Positions 1 through 10,373 of a stretch of 64,000 nt of DNA are shown one piece after another. Source of the DNA: Batillaria attramentaria. Taxonomy: Eukaryota > Mollusca > Gastropoda > Batillariidae. How positions within the stretch are numbered: the stretch's first letter is position 1; every line of letters begins with the position of its first letter. The notes under the pieces were generated by a model that saw only the letters and a program-made list of their open reading frames with translations, made no database searches and had not been told where the DNA came from. Location of the stretch: contig JACVVK020000327.1 in NCBI GenBank assembly GCA_018292915.2, positions 158,501 to 222,500 on the forward strand, written 5' to 3'. The position numbers were made by a program, and so were the translations under genes.

Positions 1-58
<58 letters not shown>

Positions 59-196
59 TTAGTTAGCCGGTTAGGGCTTAATGCAGCGCAAGAGAGGCCG
101 GGGGGGGGGGAGGGGGAGAGTGAGGGGGGGGGGGTGTTCGGGAGCTTAACGGAGAGTGTGTGTGTGGGTGGGGGTGGGGGGGGGGTGTTAAAATTT
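1..196. repeat. Compound (TG)n(AG)n microsatellite and G-rich tract
   Basis: Bases 1-34 are pure TG and 35-58 are AG dinucleotide repeats. G-rich sequence with several runs of 7-10 G follows to about 190. Short open frames across it (MCVCVCV type) are artefacts of the repeat. It lies in intron 2 or beyond of the left SDR39U1-like copy. Confidence 0.9.
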
Positions 197-469
197 GTAA
201 GAGCGTGACACCAAATGCACTGATGTTCTGTTTAGCACTCATTACATTTGCCATCAAGGTACCGTTGCAGGTATGATCACTCTTTACAATTATCCTTCAT
301 TAGTAACCCCGAAGCGGTTCCTGAAAACTTCATTGGATATTATTTTACAAATTGTCACACGGAAGGTGTCAAATGGCTCTCACAGGAAAAAAGTCAGTTT
401 CTCACCCTGTAGGCAAACACATGCACTGCATGTCAGCACAATACACATTAGCATCATGCATGCACTGAC

Positions 470-712
470 CCATGTGATCCTGTTTTGACCGCCCATCCTT
501 GACACCCAAAAGACGTTATAGCCATTCTCTGCAAGCATTCTGGTCACGTGCCGACCGATGAATCCGGACCCTCCACCTGCAGGCAGTCACGGGGCTTTAT
601 ATTCGTGGGAACTAGAATGGGACACATGCTCTGTCTGACAGTGAAAGCATAGGAACGTTGGTACTGATTATTGTACACTGTGGCACAGAAATGATCTTTT
701 TCTTCTCTGTGT

Positions 713-755
<43 letters not shown>

Positions 756-2647
756 GGGGCTTAATGTCCTTTTCCACCACATTCGGGTGATATCAAAGTC
801 AAAGACAGGGCAACGAAGAAAAAAAACAGCACAAATATTTGGCCCCAGCCGGGATTCGAACTCACGACCCGAGCATTAGAATAGAAGTCCAACGATCTAC
901 CATTCGGCCACCCCGGCTCCCCGTCCGTGGCCAGGGTCAGCATGCTGACCATTACTGACATTATGGGGGTTGCAGAAAAAACAATGGAGGACAAGGGGAG
1001 TGGGTGGGGGGGGGGGGGGGAGAGACTGGCTCTTTAGTGGAGTAGCGACGGTTGGTGCGGTGGCAGAGTTCGCGGCTACCTCCGCCAGGTCGTTCCACTC
1101 ACTCACGCACAGTCTGGGGAAGTATGTTGTTCAGTCTGGCGTCCGTCGGACTAGTACGGAGGACACTTGCCCTTCCAGATCGTTCATGTAGACCAGAAAT
1201 TGACAGGGGCCTAGTACCGATCCTTGTGGTACTCCCAGCATGGCAGGGATGAAATCCGATTTTGATCCTTTGACGACGACGACCCGCTTTCGTCCATGGA
1301 GGAAACTTGAAATCCAGGTATGGGTTGTGTTTCTGATACCTTAGCGATGGAGTTTTCGGACAAGTAGGGAGCGGTTCACCTTGTCGAATGCCTTTGCGAA
1401 GTCCATCACTATGACGGCTGTTTGGTGAGTCACTGATCTCCAGGTTGGACGTGAGCTCATCTGTGAACCCCAGGAGTATGGTCTGACAGGAGCATAGCTT
1501 TCTGGAACCATGCTGGTAGTGGCAGAGGATGATGACACTCTGGCAGGTTTGACGTTCTTCAAGAGGTTCTCCACTCCAGATGAGTTGATGCAGATGTCGT
1601 CCATCGGTGGGTAGATGGAGCTGTCGTCTGGCATAGTGCATTTCTGCTCAAACTCGGCATGGGCCTACCCTCGACCGCTCCTGGCTGCCTTGTTGAACTG
1701 GGAATTCTTTAGCTCAGCCTTGGCTTTGGGATCGATGCCGTGATCAGCCGTCCTTCTTCTTTCAGTGGAGGCATACCCGATGCAGCTGATCAGTCGTTGT
1801 TGCTTCATATACACTCCACTCCCCAATTCTCGAGCGTTTAAGAAACACGTGCCCGTCGGGAGGAAACAAAGTCCTCACAAAAAACAACAACAACAAAACA
1901 AGCAATAAAAACCCCAAACAAATCTGGATGTGGCCACCGTATACACAGTCAAACCACCTTATCCTCAGATCAGTCGCAACAACCTCTGTGCTCTTACGTC
2001 TGTTTTTCGTTTGAAACACACTTTTGAAGACGCGGCGATCCAGAAATGAGGATCCTATTCTCGAACGGTTAAGAAAACGTCCAAAATGAACAAATAATGT
2101 GTATAAATCTTGATATTTTAGTGACACGCTGTCTTGTGTGAACACCAAGCGGACTGCCAGTGAAACCGGCAGCTCAACTGAACGGCTGTTAGGGCGAAAC
2201 TTTGCACCTGCAGTCTTTGTAAAACACACTGAAAACCCTTTCATTTTGCAACTCTGCATAATTATGGCCGTTTGGCCACTGACTGCGGAGGTAATAAGCA
2301 AAAGTTCTGTTTTTATCCAGCTTCAAGTTAAATGCCCATGTCAGTGAATACATCGGATGTGTGGGAAAAAAATAGAGAAAATTATGGCTATTCTGACATA
2401 AAGTCCTTCTCCCAGACTAGTACTAAGTGGTACTACTTTTCCTTTCTGTAATATCGGTTACCGGTATCGTCCTCTACTCCGTCAGTCACCCGGCCGGCGC
2501 GGCTGCAGCCGCCGGCGCGACTATCATTTCACGTTGGCCGCGTCAGAACGGAATTCAATGAAAGCGTAAGCTCAAGAGCATCAGAGGCAATTGCACGCAT
2601 AACAGTGAAACTTTTAACGTGTAATATTTACCTATGAGAACGTTCAT
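470..2647 (-). CDS. SDR39U1: SDR39U1-like epimerase, left tandem copy (5' exons only, partial)
   Basis: Two exons are visible on the minus strand. Exon 1 is 2647-2632 (ATG, reading M-N-V-L-I-G) with donor GGTAAATATT. Exon 2 is 576-470, starting after CAG and ending TGG|GTCAGT. Joined in phase they give the Rossmann nucleotide-binding loop GGGSGFIGRHV near the N-terminus, as expected for the NAD(P)-dependent SDR39U1 epimerase family. Exon lengths (16 and 107 nt) and phases equal those of the complete copy at 4633-8572. The exon 2 proteins differ at roughly 30% of positions (for example RMLAENGYNVFW against KLLKENGMKVLW), so the duplication is not recent. Exons 3-6 would lie left of base 1, so functionality cannot be judged. 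Intron 1 carries a SINE (752-922) and a LINE RT fragment (about 1105-1640). Confidence 0.8.
712..752. repeat. (TG)n microsatellite
   Basis: About 20 uninterrupted TG units lie directly at the 3' end of the adjacent antisense SINE. Confidence 0.9.
752..922 (-). mobile_element. SINE family 1 (tRNA-headed), antisense copy
   Basis: Read on the minus strand it starts GGGGAGCCGGGGTGG. It has a B-box-like GTTCGAATCCCGGC, then the family body (GTGCTG..TTCGTTGCCC..GATATCACC..GTGGAAAAGGAC) and a tail of C/A-rich TTAAGCCCCCAAAC. The same sequence occurs at least nine times in this window in both orientations. The head resembles a tRNA with anticodon-loop sequence GGACTTCTAAT, as in Arg-TCT tRNAs. This copy has a few extra bases (ATAG) in the anticodon arm. 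Confidence 0.85.
1105..1640 (-). pseudogene. Non-LTR retrotransposon reverse transcriptase fragment
   Basis: The minus strand encodes pieces of a LINE reverse transcriptase. AVIVMDFAKAFDKVNRSLL (RT catalytic block A type, D-F-x-K-A-F-D) lies around 1350-1420, and a block reading VPQGSVLGP...MNDL around 1180-1230, as in non-LTR RTs. The reading frame changes between these parts (frames of the 1341-1634 and 1099-1641 regions), there is no ATG-to-stop ORF, and flanking RT motifs including the YxDD box are absent. It is therefore a dead internal fragment. It sits in intron 1 of the left SDR39U1-like copy, in the same orientation. Clade is not assigned. Confidence 0.75.
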
Positions 2648-3000
2648 CTTGCCTATTCACATTTAGATCTTAGCGGGACAACCTTCTTGTTTGTTCAAGA
2701 GGTCACGGCCATGTGAGGGGGGAGTGACTCTTGCACATTACTATTTGAGATTTTGCTTGTTAGCTCCCTTGAAATCGTGGCGTGGATAGCAACTTGCAGC
2801 CACTGAGATTAATAGCTTTGTGTTTGCAACGAAAACCGCCAACGAATTATAGCCGTCTGCGGGCAGTTCTGGTGTAGTAGCTTTTGAAAAACTACACCCC
2901 ACATTTTGTTTTACATCACCCTTTCGGCTGAAAAAAAATCTTACTGTAGATGGTTGGTTTGGACAGCAACTAGTCGGATTCATCAGACTCAGGAAAGACA
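2290..3000. repeat. 5' flank shared by the two SDR39U1-like copies
   Basis: Segments around 2325-2400 and 2580-2950 match 8000-8110 and 8500-8790 (for example TGCACATTACTATTTGAGAT with GTTAGCTCCCTTGAA). The duplication unit thus included the promoter region and first introns. The flank likely holds the promoter, but I see no clear TATA box. Confidence 0.7.
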
Positions 3001-3559
3001 CTTATACATGTAGTTTGTAGTCCTGTATACCAACTAGACAGCAACAAGATGGACCAGACACATAGTCTTGTGTATGTCTATGGATGGACACATTAATTTT
3101 TTGTGAATTTACCGATGTATACTGAATAAGTGTTCCAGTATTTCTGATGTTCTCTTCAGTTGAGCACTGCACACGCACACATTAAGGAGGTTGGTGGGCA
3201 GTAGAGGGTCGCAAAATCTCAATAGCGGTCTTCCCTATTTGCTGGGCCAAGAGACAGAGTCCCATCTTCTGACAAGAATGTGTTGCATGTTTTCCAGGCA
3301 GACCATGTTTTAATTAGTAATCCCAATCCAGACTCTCCTTCCTGCTATAAGGTTGAAAAGAAACTTGATACTAATCAAGCTACCACCAGATGCCAGGGAC
3401 ATCACTTGCGCGGCATGTTTTACTTCCACTGGTCCATGTCTGTCCCACATGAGCAGTAGTTGTCTTTAAGAATGAGGAAGAGAGCTACACATATTGAGAG
3501 GAGAGAAAGACTGTGCTGAGCAGTAAAAATGGGGTCTTGTTGCTACTGTTGCTCGTTTT

Positions 3560-3730
3560 TTGTGTGTTTGTTTGGGGTTTTTTTTTCGGCCACAACTCTT
3601 TGCCAGCTCCAGTGGTGTTCCTCCCTGGTAATGGGTGGAATCCATGCAGGCCTTGGAAGTTGGGGCAATTTTTATTATGCATGATGATGGAGATGAAGAT
3701 GATGGTAAGATGATGCTATGGAGGTCTGTG
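3560..3730. repeat. Dispersed repeat shared with 51,320-51,585
   Basis: The core CCAGTGGTGTTCCTCCC, followed by TTATGCATGATGATGGAGATG and GATGATGCTA..AGGTC.ATGTG, recurs at 51,345-51,585, where a SINE interrupts it. The family type is unknown. The rest of 3,000-3,560 shows nothing recognisable. Confidence 0.65.
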
Positions 3731-3779
3731 TGGTTTCAGACTGTCGGGGACTGACGGACTGACAGGGCCGCATTCCACG

Positions 3780-4055
3780 CTTCCTGTCATAAATATCCCG
3801 GCATTAACCAGGCCCGGGAACTACGGCACCTGCCGTGCTGGCCGTGTAATCATCCCCATCATAAGATGTCATACCAAGGGAAGCACCCCAAATCGCACCC
3901 GTGAAGTGGGTGAAGCTCGGCTGTGTGGCAACAGCCTCCCCACTGGGCCCATAGCACACCCGCTCTGGGTAGGAGCCGACCTACGTAGGAAAAATTACGC
4001 TTGCCTCGGCTGGGACTCGAACCCAGGGTCTCCCGATCCATACTGCTGTTGTTTC
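3780..4055 (-). mobile_element. Probable tRNA-derived SINE (family 3), antisense
   Basis: On the minus strand, CTGGGTTCGAGTCCCAGCCGA is a perfect B-box-type TpsiC arm with flanking complementary bases. It is followed by about 230 bases of body (CGTAATTTTTCCTACGTAGG, then the GGTGCGATTTGGGG region). The A-box half is poor, so the 5' end is truncated or diverged. Only one copy lies in this window, so the assignment rests on the B box and layout. Confidence 0.5.
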
Positions 4056-4135
4056 TGTGGCACACATAATTATGTGAAACATCCTCAAACAAATCAACAA
4101 GGACAAGCGAAAAGTCAGACACAGCTTTCATCGCC

Positions 4136-4141
4136 TTTATT
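4136..4141 (-). terminator. Candidate poly(A) signal of the complete SDR39U1-like gene
   Basis: The plus-strand TTTATT reads AATAAA on the minus strand, about 490 bases beyond the stop codon at 4633. Confidence 0.4.
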
Positions 4142-4299
4142 TGTATAATTTTACAATCTATCGTCACTAACGGTCACAAGTTCACGATATCTGGCACCAC
4201 ATTAATCAAGATGACAGTGCTCTACATGTCAGTGATAGTCATAATCTTTATGTCTGGTGTCATCAGTCTCCATACATCTCAAAACTTACGTAACGTCCC

Positions 4300-4470
4300 A
4301 CATATGCTGGCAGACAGCTTCTGCTCTGTTTACCGCCTGAGTGGAGGCGTCCTCTTTTTTCTTTTTTTAAGATTTCAACCTGCTTGCTACCTGTTCGAGA
4401 TGTTCTTCAAGCTGTGTGGACAAGTCTGAATATCACATCGACTGCCACACTCACAGACTGGCACAGACAT
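4300..4470. repeat. Dispersed repeat shared with 22,270-22,500
   Basis: It contains CTGGCAGACAG, GATGTTCTTCA and TGTGTGGACAAG followed by GAATATCAC, all recurring in the same order at 22,285-22,445. It lies in the 3' flank of the SDR39U1-like gene. The second copy lies directly upstream of the protease gene. Confidence 0.65.
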
Positions 4471-4632
4471 AAAAGGCTGACAGCAATAAATGTTACACGT
4501 ACCATGTACAAAAAGTACATGCATACCTGGTATGTGGAGAAAAGCCATCAGTTCTACTTCAGCAAAGCACTTCATCAGGTGATGCTCACCAAAAGCTACA
4601 AGAAACAGTCCCGCACACAAACACGAACCGGC

Positions 4633-6241
4633 CTAACTGCCCGAAACACTGTTAATTGTCAGCATCTGCGACACATCTTTGCATGCACTGGCAAGAGTTG
4701 GAAAAGCGAATGGGTACCCAGTTTCCAGAGTCCTTTTGGGGATCACTTTCTGACCCTCCAAGACAACAATGCCTCTCTCGGGTCCGTACACAGTGTTCAT
4801 GATAAAGCCAGGCATAGGAATGACAGCCGGTCTCCACATGGCGGAGGCGAACGTTTTCGCAAACTGAGCATTTGTCACGGGTTCAGGAGCTACAGCGTTC
4901 AGAATCCCAGACACATGGTCATTCAGAATGGCGTGGGTGACAAGTCCGGCCACATCTGCCACATGTATCCATGGAAGCCACTGTTTCCCGGAGCCAATGG
5001 GGCCACCCAAGCCAAGGAAGAAAGGCCAGTATAACTGCTGAATCATACCTCCATCTCGACCAAGAACCACACCTGAAACAGCAAAGGGGAAAGAAAACAA
5101 GAAAGAAATCAATGAACCGTTAGTTCAATAGTGGTGTACTCTGTCCGATAAAGGCTTCAACACTCCACTCCCTTCCTTCACATTTCCCTTCCTTCACTGA
5201 CTATCATAATGTATTAATTGAAGCTGAACTTGGACAACTGCAGCTTACTCTGCTTCAAGCATGCACGTAAAGACCCCATTCAAAATGGAAGACACTGTGG
5301 ACTGAAAACTATACCCAAGCAGGAAAATATAATTAGGTAAAATTATAAAAGTGGCTTCCGCTGAAAGGGGGGGGGGGGGGGGCTACAGGAGCAGCCCACA
5401 CTGCTCTTACTGGGACAAAAGATACACAAAGTGATTAAAAAAAACTTATACAACAGTTGTTCCACCGTTTGTTTCCATCGCCTAATTCCTCTGATCAGAA
5501 AATACAAAATAACACCGCAATAAATAACAGAAATACTACTACACGTACTACTACTACTACTTATTATTATTGTTATTATCATTATTTAATACAGTTGCGA
5601 TAAGAATCATCCAATGTATTTCTAAAGATCTGTACTCTGACATATATGTACATGTATTCAACTGACCACATCGAAGGATGACTTGTCTGACACCCAAGTC
5701 TGATGGCAGTTTAGCAGCAGCTTCCCAATCAGTGCACAGTTTGGACAGAAAATCGAAATTTCCCCCGGGGCTGCTCTCATCATACTCGATGGAAGGGTCA
5801 GGCTTGTAGAAACCTGTGTGGGACAAACGACTGAACACAATGCAAAAGCAGGAGCACACGGCAGACAAATCAAACCTACAGCAACGTATACTGTTAGTGT
5901 CAGTGAGGATGTAAGTTGAACCCCCCCCCCCCCCAATCCCCTTTCCCTCCACCAGTTCTAACTCTGCCAGCACTAGGCATCACAGCTTCGCAGAGGACAA
6001 GTTTTGTTTTGGAAGAGTTGTGCTTGTGACTGCACCTATACGCTCGAAGCAGTGCATCTTAATAATATGTAGAGCTTTGAGTGCAATAAACTGACGTCTG
6101 CTGACTGTGCATGAACAAGAAATGCAATGGCCAAAAGCTGTCCTAACCAGCTATGACTGCATGGCAATGGCTGATGCTGTGCTTTTTGGTCTGCATTTCT
6201 ACTTCCTTTTCCTCAGTGCCTACCTGAGTGAGGTTGTAGTC

Positions 6242-6316
<75 letters not shown>

Positions 6317-8572
6317 AAGTGGTACAGTACAATGCTGGACACTGCCGAAACAGCTCCAAACAATCATTCTGCCTGCAGGCATCTGTCCACATGGCAAAAC
6401 TGCAGACGCTGGGAAGATTCAAACACACAGACCTGAAGCCCTCCCTTACTAAACATTGTAAAAAAAATTAAATAAATAAATGATTAAAATAAAATAAAAT
6501 AAGTAAATAAAACTCACCAACACCAGAGAAAGAGATGAAGACTTTGGGTGGAACCTTGGCCTGGCAAATAGCATCTGCTAGATACCTAGTGCAGTCTACC
6601 CTGCTGGCTCTCACCGCCTCCTTGAAGCTGTCATTCCAACTGTTGAACAAAAAAAATGAAATGCAGGTATTCTGTTATTTTTTAGTTTGGTTTTTTGTTT
6701 GTTTTTCTGTTGTTGTTGTTGTTGTTGCCTTCTTGCTGTTGTGGTTTGCTGACAAAATCTTCCATGGGAAGCAGATCCATTTGCACATGTATCAGCTCAC
6801 CGTTTCATAGGATTGAGGATGTTTTCTCCTGACATGCTGACAACGGCAGTGACACCCTCCGGCAGACCGCGACGCTGAAGATCTGACTGAAGTTGGGAAA
6901 AAAAACACGAAAAAACAAAGGCATGAGATGTCTAAGGGATATCTAAGATTTATAGGAACTGGTTAGAGCATGGGACAGGGTTGCACATTTTCCACAGCTT
7001 CTATAGGACAAAGTGTCCTGGAAACAGCAAAGTGATAGGACACAGTGTCCTGGCCACTTAGTGGCAATAAAGAGTTTCATAGGACAAATGTCCGCTTGAG
7101 GTGGGAAAAATAGGACATTTGAAATTTTCATAGGTCAATGTCCTGGGACCGACTTAAATGTGCAACCCTGATGGGACCATGCTCTCACTCTCTCACACGT
7201 CTGCGCACACACACATACCCATGTGCACACATGGAACCACAGTCATAACTGATAAATGTGCGTGTGTGTGTGTGTGTGTGTGTGCGTAAAATAGCAGGTG
7301 CATGGTGCCAAATGCACTAAAAGCTTCTACTTAGCACTCACTACTTCTGGCATTTGGGTTGCAGTTTTGACTGCTCGATCATCCCTTTTTAGTACACCTC
7401 AAATATGATGTGGCCTCTGAAAAACTTTATTGCACACGCAAAACTTTTCATGTAGAAAGTGTCAAATGGTTCTCCCAAACAAAAGAGAGAGAGAGACAGA
7501 GAGAGAGAGAGAGAAAAAAAAGTGAATTTCTGACCTTGCAGACGTACACTAGCATTCTAAAACTGCACATTAGCATATACTGACCCATGTTATCTTGTTC
7601 GGTCCAGCTGCCCTTGAAGCCCAAAGGACTTTCATGCCATTCTCTTTGAGCAGTTTGGTCACGTGCCGACCAATGAATCCCGACCCTCCACCTGCAGCCA
7701 ATCATTGAAAAAATCCCTTGATGCCAGGACATTTAAATGAATAACAGACATAAATATATTTTAGTAAGTTTCAGCAAGTCCTGTGCATGTTCACTGAGAC
7801 ATCTACAGATATGTATTTGTATCGTTTGGTATGTAGGCTATTCCTCAGCGCACATTATTTCTCTTCTGCGAACTTGGAAGCTCAAAGCACTGCAGGGGTG
7901 AAGGAACAAGTAGGGGAAACCTGTTGCCGCTAAGCAAGACTGTATGTGCAAACTTTCACTCTTGTGTGTGCAACAATAGGCGTTTTTCTGATGCTTGTCT
8001 TTGCATTACTATATGAGTCACTGAATACATCAGTGTGGCAGAAGATAATTGCAGAGAAAATGATGGCGATTTCGACGTAAAGCCCTGCTGACCAGGCCAC
8101 AGTCTTGGGTCTAAACCGAAAAATCACCTGCTTTTTGTTGTACAGCACAGATCTGGGATGGTGCGCTGGCTACCTCACAGCTAAGGTGGATTTTTCGGTT
8201 TAGTTCCTATACTGCAGTACATCTAGTCAGTTTCCCTTCAGATGTACTCTATCAGTAATGCCATGGGAAGCGCTGTATAGTTTGGTCGAATCGCCATGTT
8301 GCATTTATGTGTCTCTTTTCATTAAACAAACACAAACACAGTCTCCGTGACGTGCGTTTGTTGGAGCATGACTCCTAACAGCAACGACGCATAACCATGA
8401 CGAGCACTGGTACGCATGCAGTGAGGAAGGAAGCGCGAGTGCCCTACAGCGCGAAGGACTCAGTCACACCGGGTCATGACGAAATATAGGATAAGGGCAC
8501 CAGCGTCAGAGACAACTGCATGCAGACCTGTAAAACTCTTGGTGTACAATATTTACCTATAAGAACGCTCAT
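4633..8572 (-). CDS. SDR39U1: SDR39U1-like NAD-dependent epimerase, complete six-exon gene
   Basis: Exons on the minus strand are 8572-8557, 7691-7585, 6886-6801, 6639-6518, 5813-5667 and 5072-4633 (stop TAG). All junctions are GT-AG and phases agree. The sum is 918 nt, 305 aa, near the usual length of SDR39U1 proteins (about 290-320). Visible landmarks are the N-terminal Rossmann loop GGGSGFIGRHV, SGENILNP, the extended-SDR region TGFYKP..EYDESSPGG, VVLGRDGG, GLGGPIGSGKQWLPWIH, and the C-terminal DUF1731-type segment FIMNTVYGPERG with LEGQKVIPKRTL near the end. The family belongs to the atypical SDRs that bind NAD(P)(H); its substrate is not established. The start was chosen because exon 1 encodes the first beta strand and is conserved in the left tandem copy. 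It is transcribed away from the retrotransposon at 9206. Confidence 0.93.
5371..5572. repeat. Poly-G run and (TAC/TTA)n simple sequence in intron 5
   Basis: A G17 run lies near 5367-5383 and (ACT/TAT)n triplets near 5535-5585. No coding signal was seen. Confidence 0.6.
6243..6314. repeat. (TG)n microsatellite in intron 4 of SDR39U1-like gene
   Basis: About 36 uninterrupted TG units. Open frames across it on both strands are repeat artefacts. Confidence 0.95.
7259..7285. repeat. Short (TG)n tract in intron 2
   Basis: Thirteen TG units. The sequence after it (7305-7420) is homologous to 205-330 near the left copy, marking the intron part of the tandem duplication. Confidence 0.7.
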
Positions 8573-9200
8573 CTTGGCTATTCACATGTGTAGCCGGACC
8601 GACCCTTGGTGGTGTTAAGCTTGCCTTACAAAACACAACATGCGGGGTCACGGTCATCTATTGGGAGTCACTCTTGCGCATTCCTGTTTGAGATTTCACT
8701 TGTTAGCTCCCTTGAATCGAAGGCAACGGTAGCCGGCGCAACTTGCGGTCGTCGTCAGTCGGCGTGGATTTTTGTCGAAAATTGTTAAAACTTATCAGGA
8801 AACATAAATAAATAAATAAATACACCGTCTATTTCTCGTGAACGAAAGTAATGATAAGTGGTGACAGTGCACGTATAGCGGGACACAAGCTGAAACTGAC
8901 ATAAACAGGTAGTAGAACGGCTGTCAGTTATGAGTTCGATAAGGGATTCAGTCAGTCGTTGTAGTAGAACACCTTCTGATTAACCCTGACCCCAATGTGG
9001 AGTTGATCTGGCGGTTAGATTTTTCGTCAACACCCCCTCGATATCCCTCGGTCGACCACTCAGTATAAATTAAAGCCAGACTGAACTGAGAACTGAAACT
9101 TTTGCCGGCGGCACTGACTCACACTGATTTCAGAACGAGTGACTGCGTTCCTTAAAATTCAGTATGGACGTCAATTTGAACCGAAAAATGAACCGAATGC
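8573..9200. other. Intergenic: SDR39U1-like 5' flank up to the retrotransposon
   Basis: The proximal part (8573-8790) is shared with the left copy's flank. Beyond that there is an AAATA repeat (8803-8822) and otherwise nothing recognisable. The last bases, ACTCA (9201-9205), form the retrotransposon target duplication. Confidence 0.6.
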
Positions 9201-9205
9201 ACTCA

Positions 9206-10353
9206 TGTGGCAGAGTGTATGAAGTATGAATGTGGCAGAGTGTTTGAAGTATGAATGTGGCAGAGTGACTGAAGAATGAATGAAGGAGAATGAATGAGCA
9301 GATGAGAGGAAGAGAGTTTGTGTTGTTTTGCAACTGGTTTGTGGCTGGTTGTGGCAGACATGATAAATATACTTAATATATAGTTACAATATATTATATA
9401 AGTTAATAACATAAAATAAACAGATTCCTTTTAGTAGCATGCATTTCATTTGTAAATATTTCATTAATAGTAAACATAATTTATTAGTAAATAGTGCAGA
9501 AAAGGTCTTTAGTAAATTAGAAATATTCTTGTGTAAATATAACTATATGTTGGATCAATAACTAACTAGTAGTCAGTAAGTTTCATAGATTTTGGTTTAG
9601 CCTTTTCTAAAAGGGACATTATCAATATCATGCAGCCATAGTGACCTGCAGTGTGTATCCCACGTGAGCAATAGTCACCCATTGTGACTACCTGGTATGT
9701 GTTATGTATGAACTGTATTCACTTCTTGAAACTGGTTTTTGGGCTCAGTACAGTCACTTATACCTGTAACTGTGGAACGGTGAACTTGTCCATTGCACTG
9801 TTGATCCACCTTTTCATATTTTGGAGTCACCTTTGTCACGAAGTCAAGGTATGTTTTGTACATCATATTTCTGTATATCTTGGCAGTAATTAGTAGCTTT
9901 TATATCCAACCTTTTCTGTATGAATTCCTGTTTTATATCTGCAGAACTTGTCTTTGTTTTTAGACTGAGTACTTCTCAAATTCATTCTATACCTTTGGAA
10001 CTGAACACCCATGTTACAGTGAAGCACAGATGAATGTATTATTCCATTTGTGTAGAATCATGTTTGTACGTGCAAGACTTAGTAAATAATTATTAGTTGC
10101 AAAATGTAGCTACATGTATAGTTAACATAGTTCTTATGAATGCGTTACATTTGTTTCAGGGTGTCATTTCGTCAGTACGTGATTCTGTCATTTCATTCCG
10201 TCAGTCCATTCATCCATCCCGAATTACTTGGCGAATAATAAACTGCTTCTGAACCTCTATAAAGACGTCTGTTGAGAAGTGCGCACAGTGTGAACCCATC
10301 TCTACACTACAAGCAGCCCATACTATTTCACGACATGAGCTAGCCCCGTAACA
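9206..10353 (+). repeat. 5' LTR of the Ty3/gypsy element
   Basis: It is 1,148 bp, TG...CA bounded, and starts with three 25-bp repeats of the TGTGGCAGAGTGTATGAAG type. It differs from the 3' LTR by five substitutions plus a small change near the 3' end: CTCTATAAAG here, CTCGAATAAAG in the 3' LTR. The 30-80 aa open frames inside occur identically in both LTRs and show no domain. Confidence 0.97.
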
Positions 10354-10355
10354 TT

Positions 10356-10373
10356 TGGCGCCCAATGTGGGGC
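10356..10373 (+). promoter_or_regulatory. Primer binding site of the Ty3/gypsy element
   Basis: TGGCGCCCAATGTGGGGC starts two bases after the 5' LTR. It begins TGG, complementary to a tRNA CCA end, as expected for minus-strand priming. I do not assign the tRNA species. Confidence 0.85.

Noticed and set aside
6107..6471. Overlapping ORFs on both strands with poly-(CV) or poly-(HT) translations, here and at every other (TG)n tract
   Set aside because: Dinucleotide repeats are open in several frames. These frames have no start context, domains or splice logic.
9684..9893. 69-aa ORF in the 5' LTR, identical in the 3' LTR (19,481-19,690)
   Set aside because: It is present only because the LTRs are near-identical. 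It has no domain, and LTR U3/R regions rarely encode protein.
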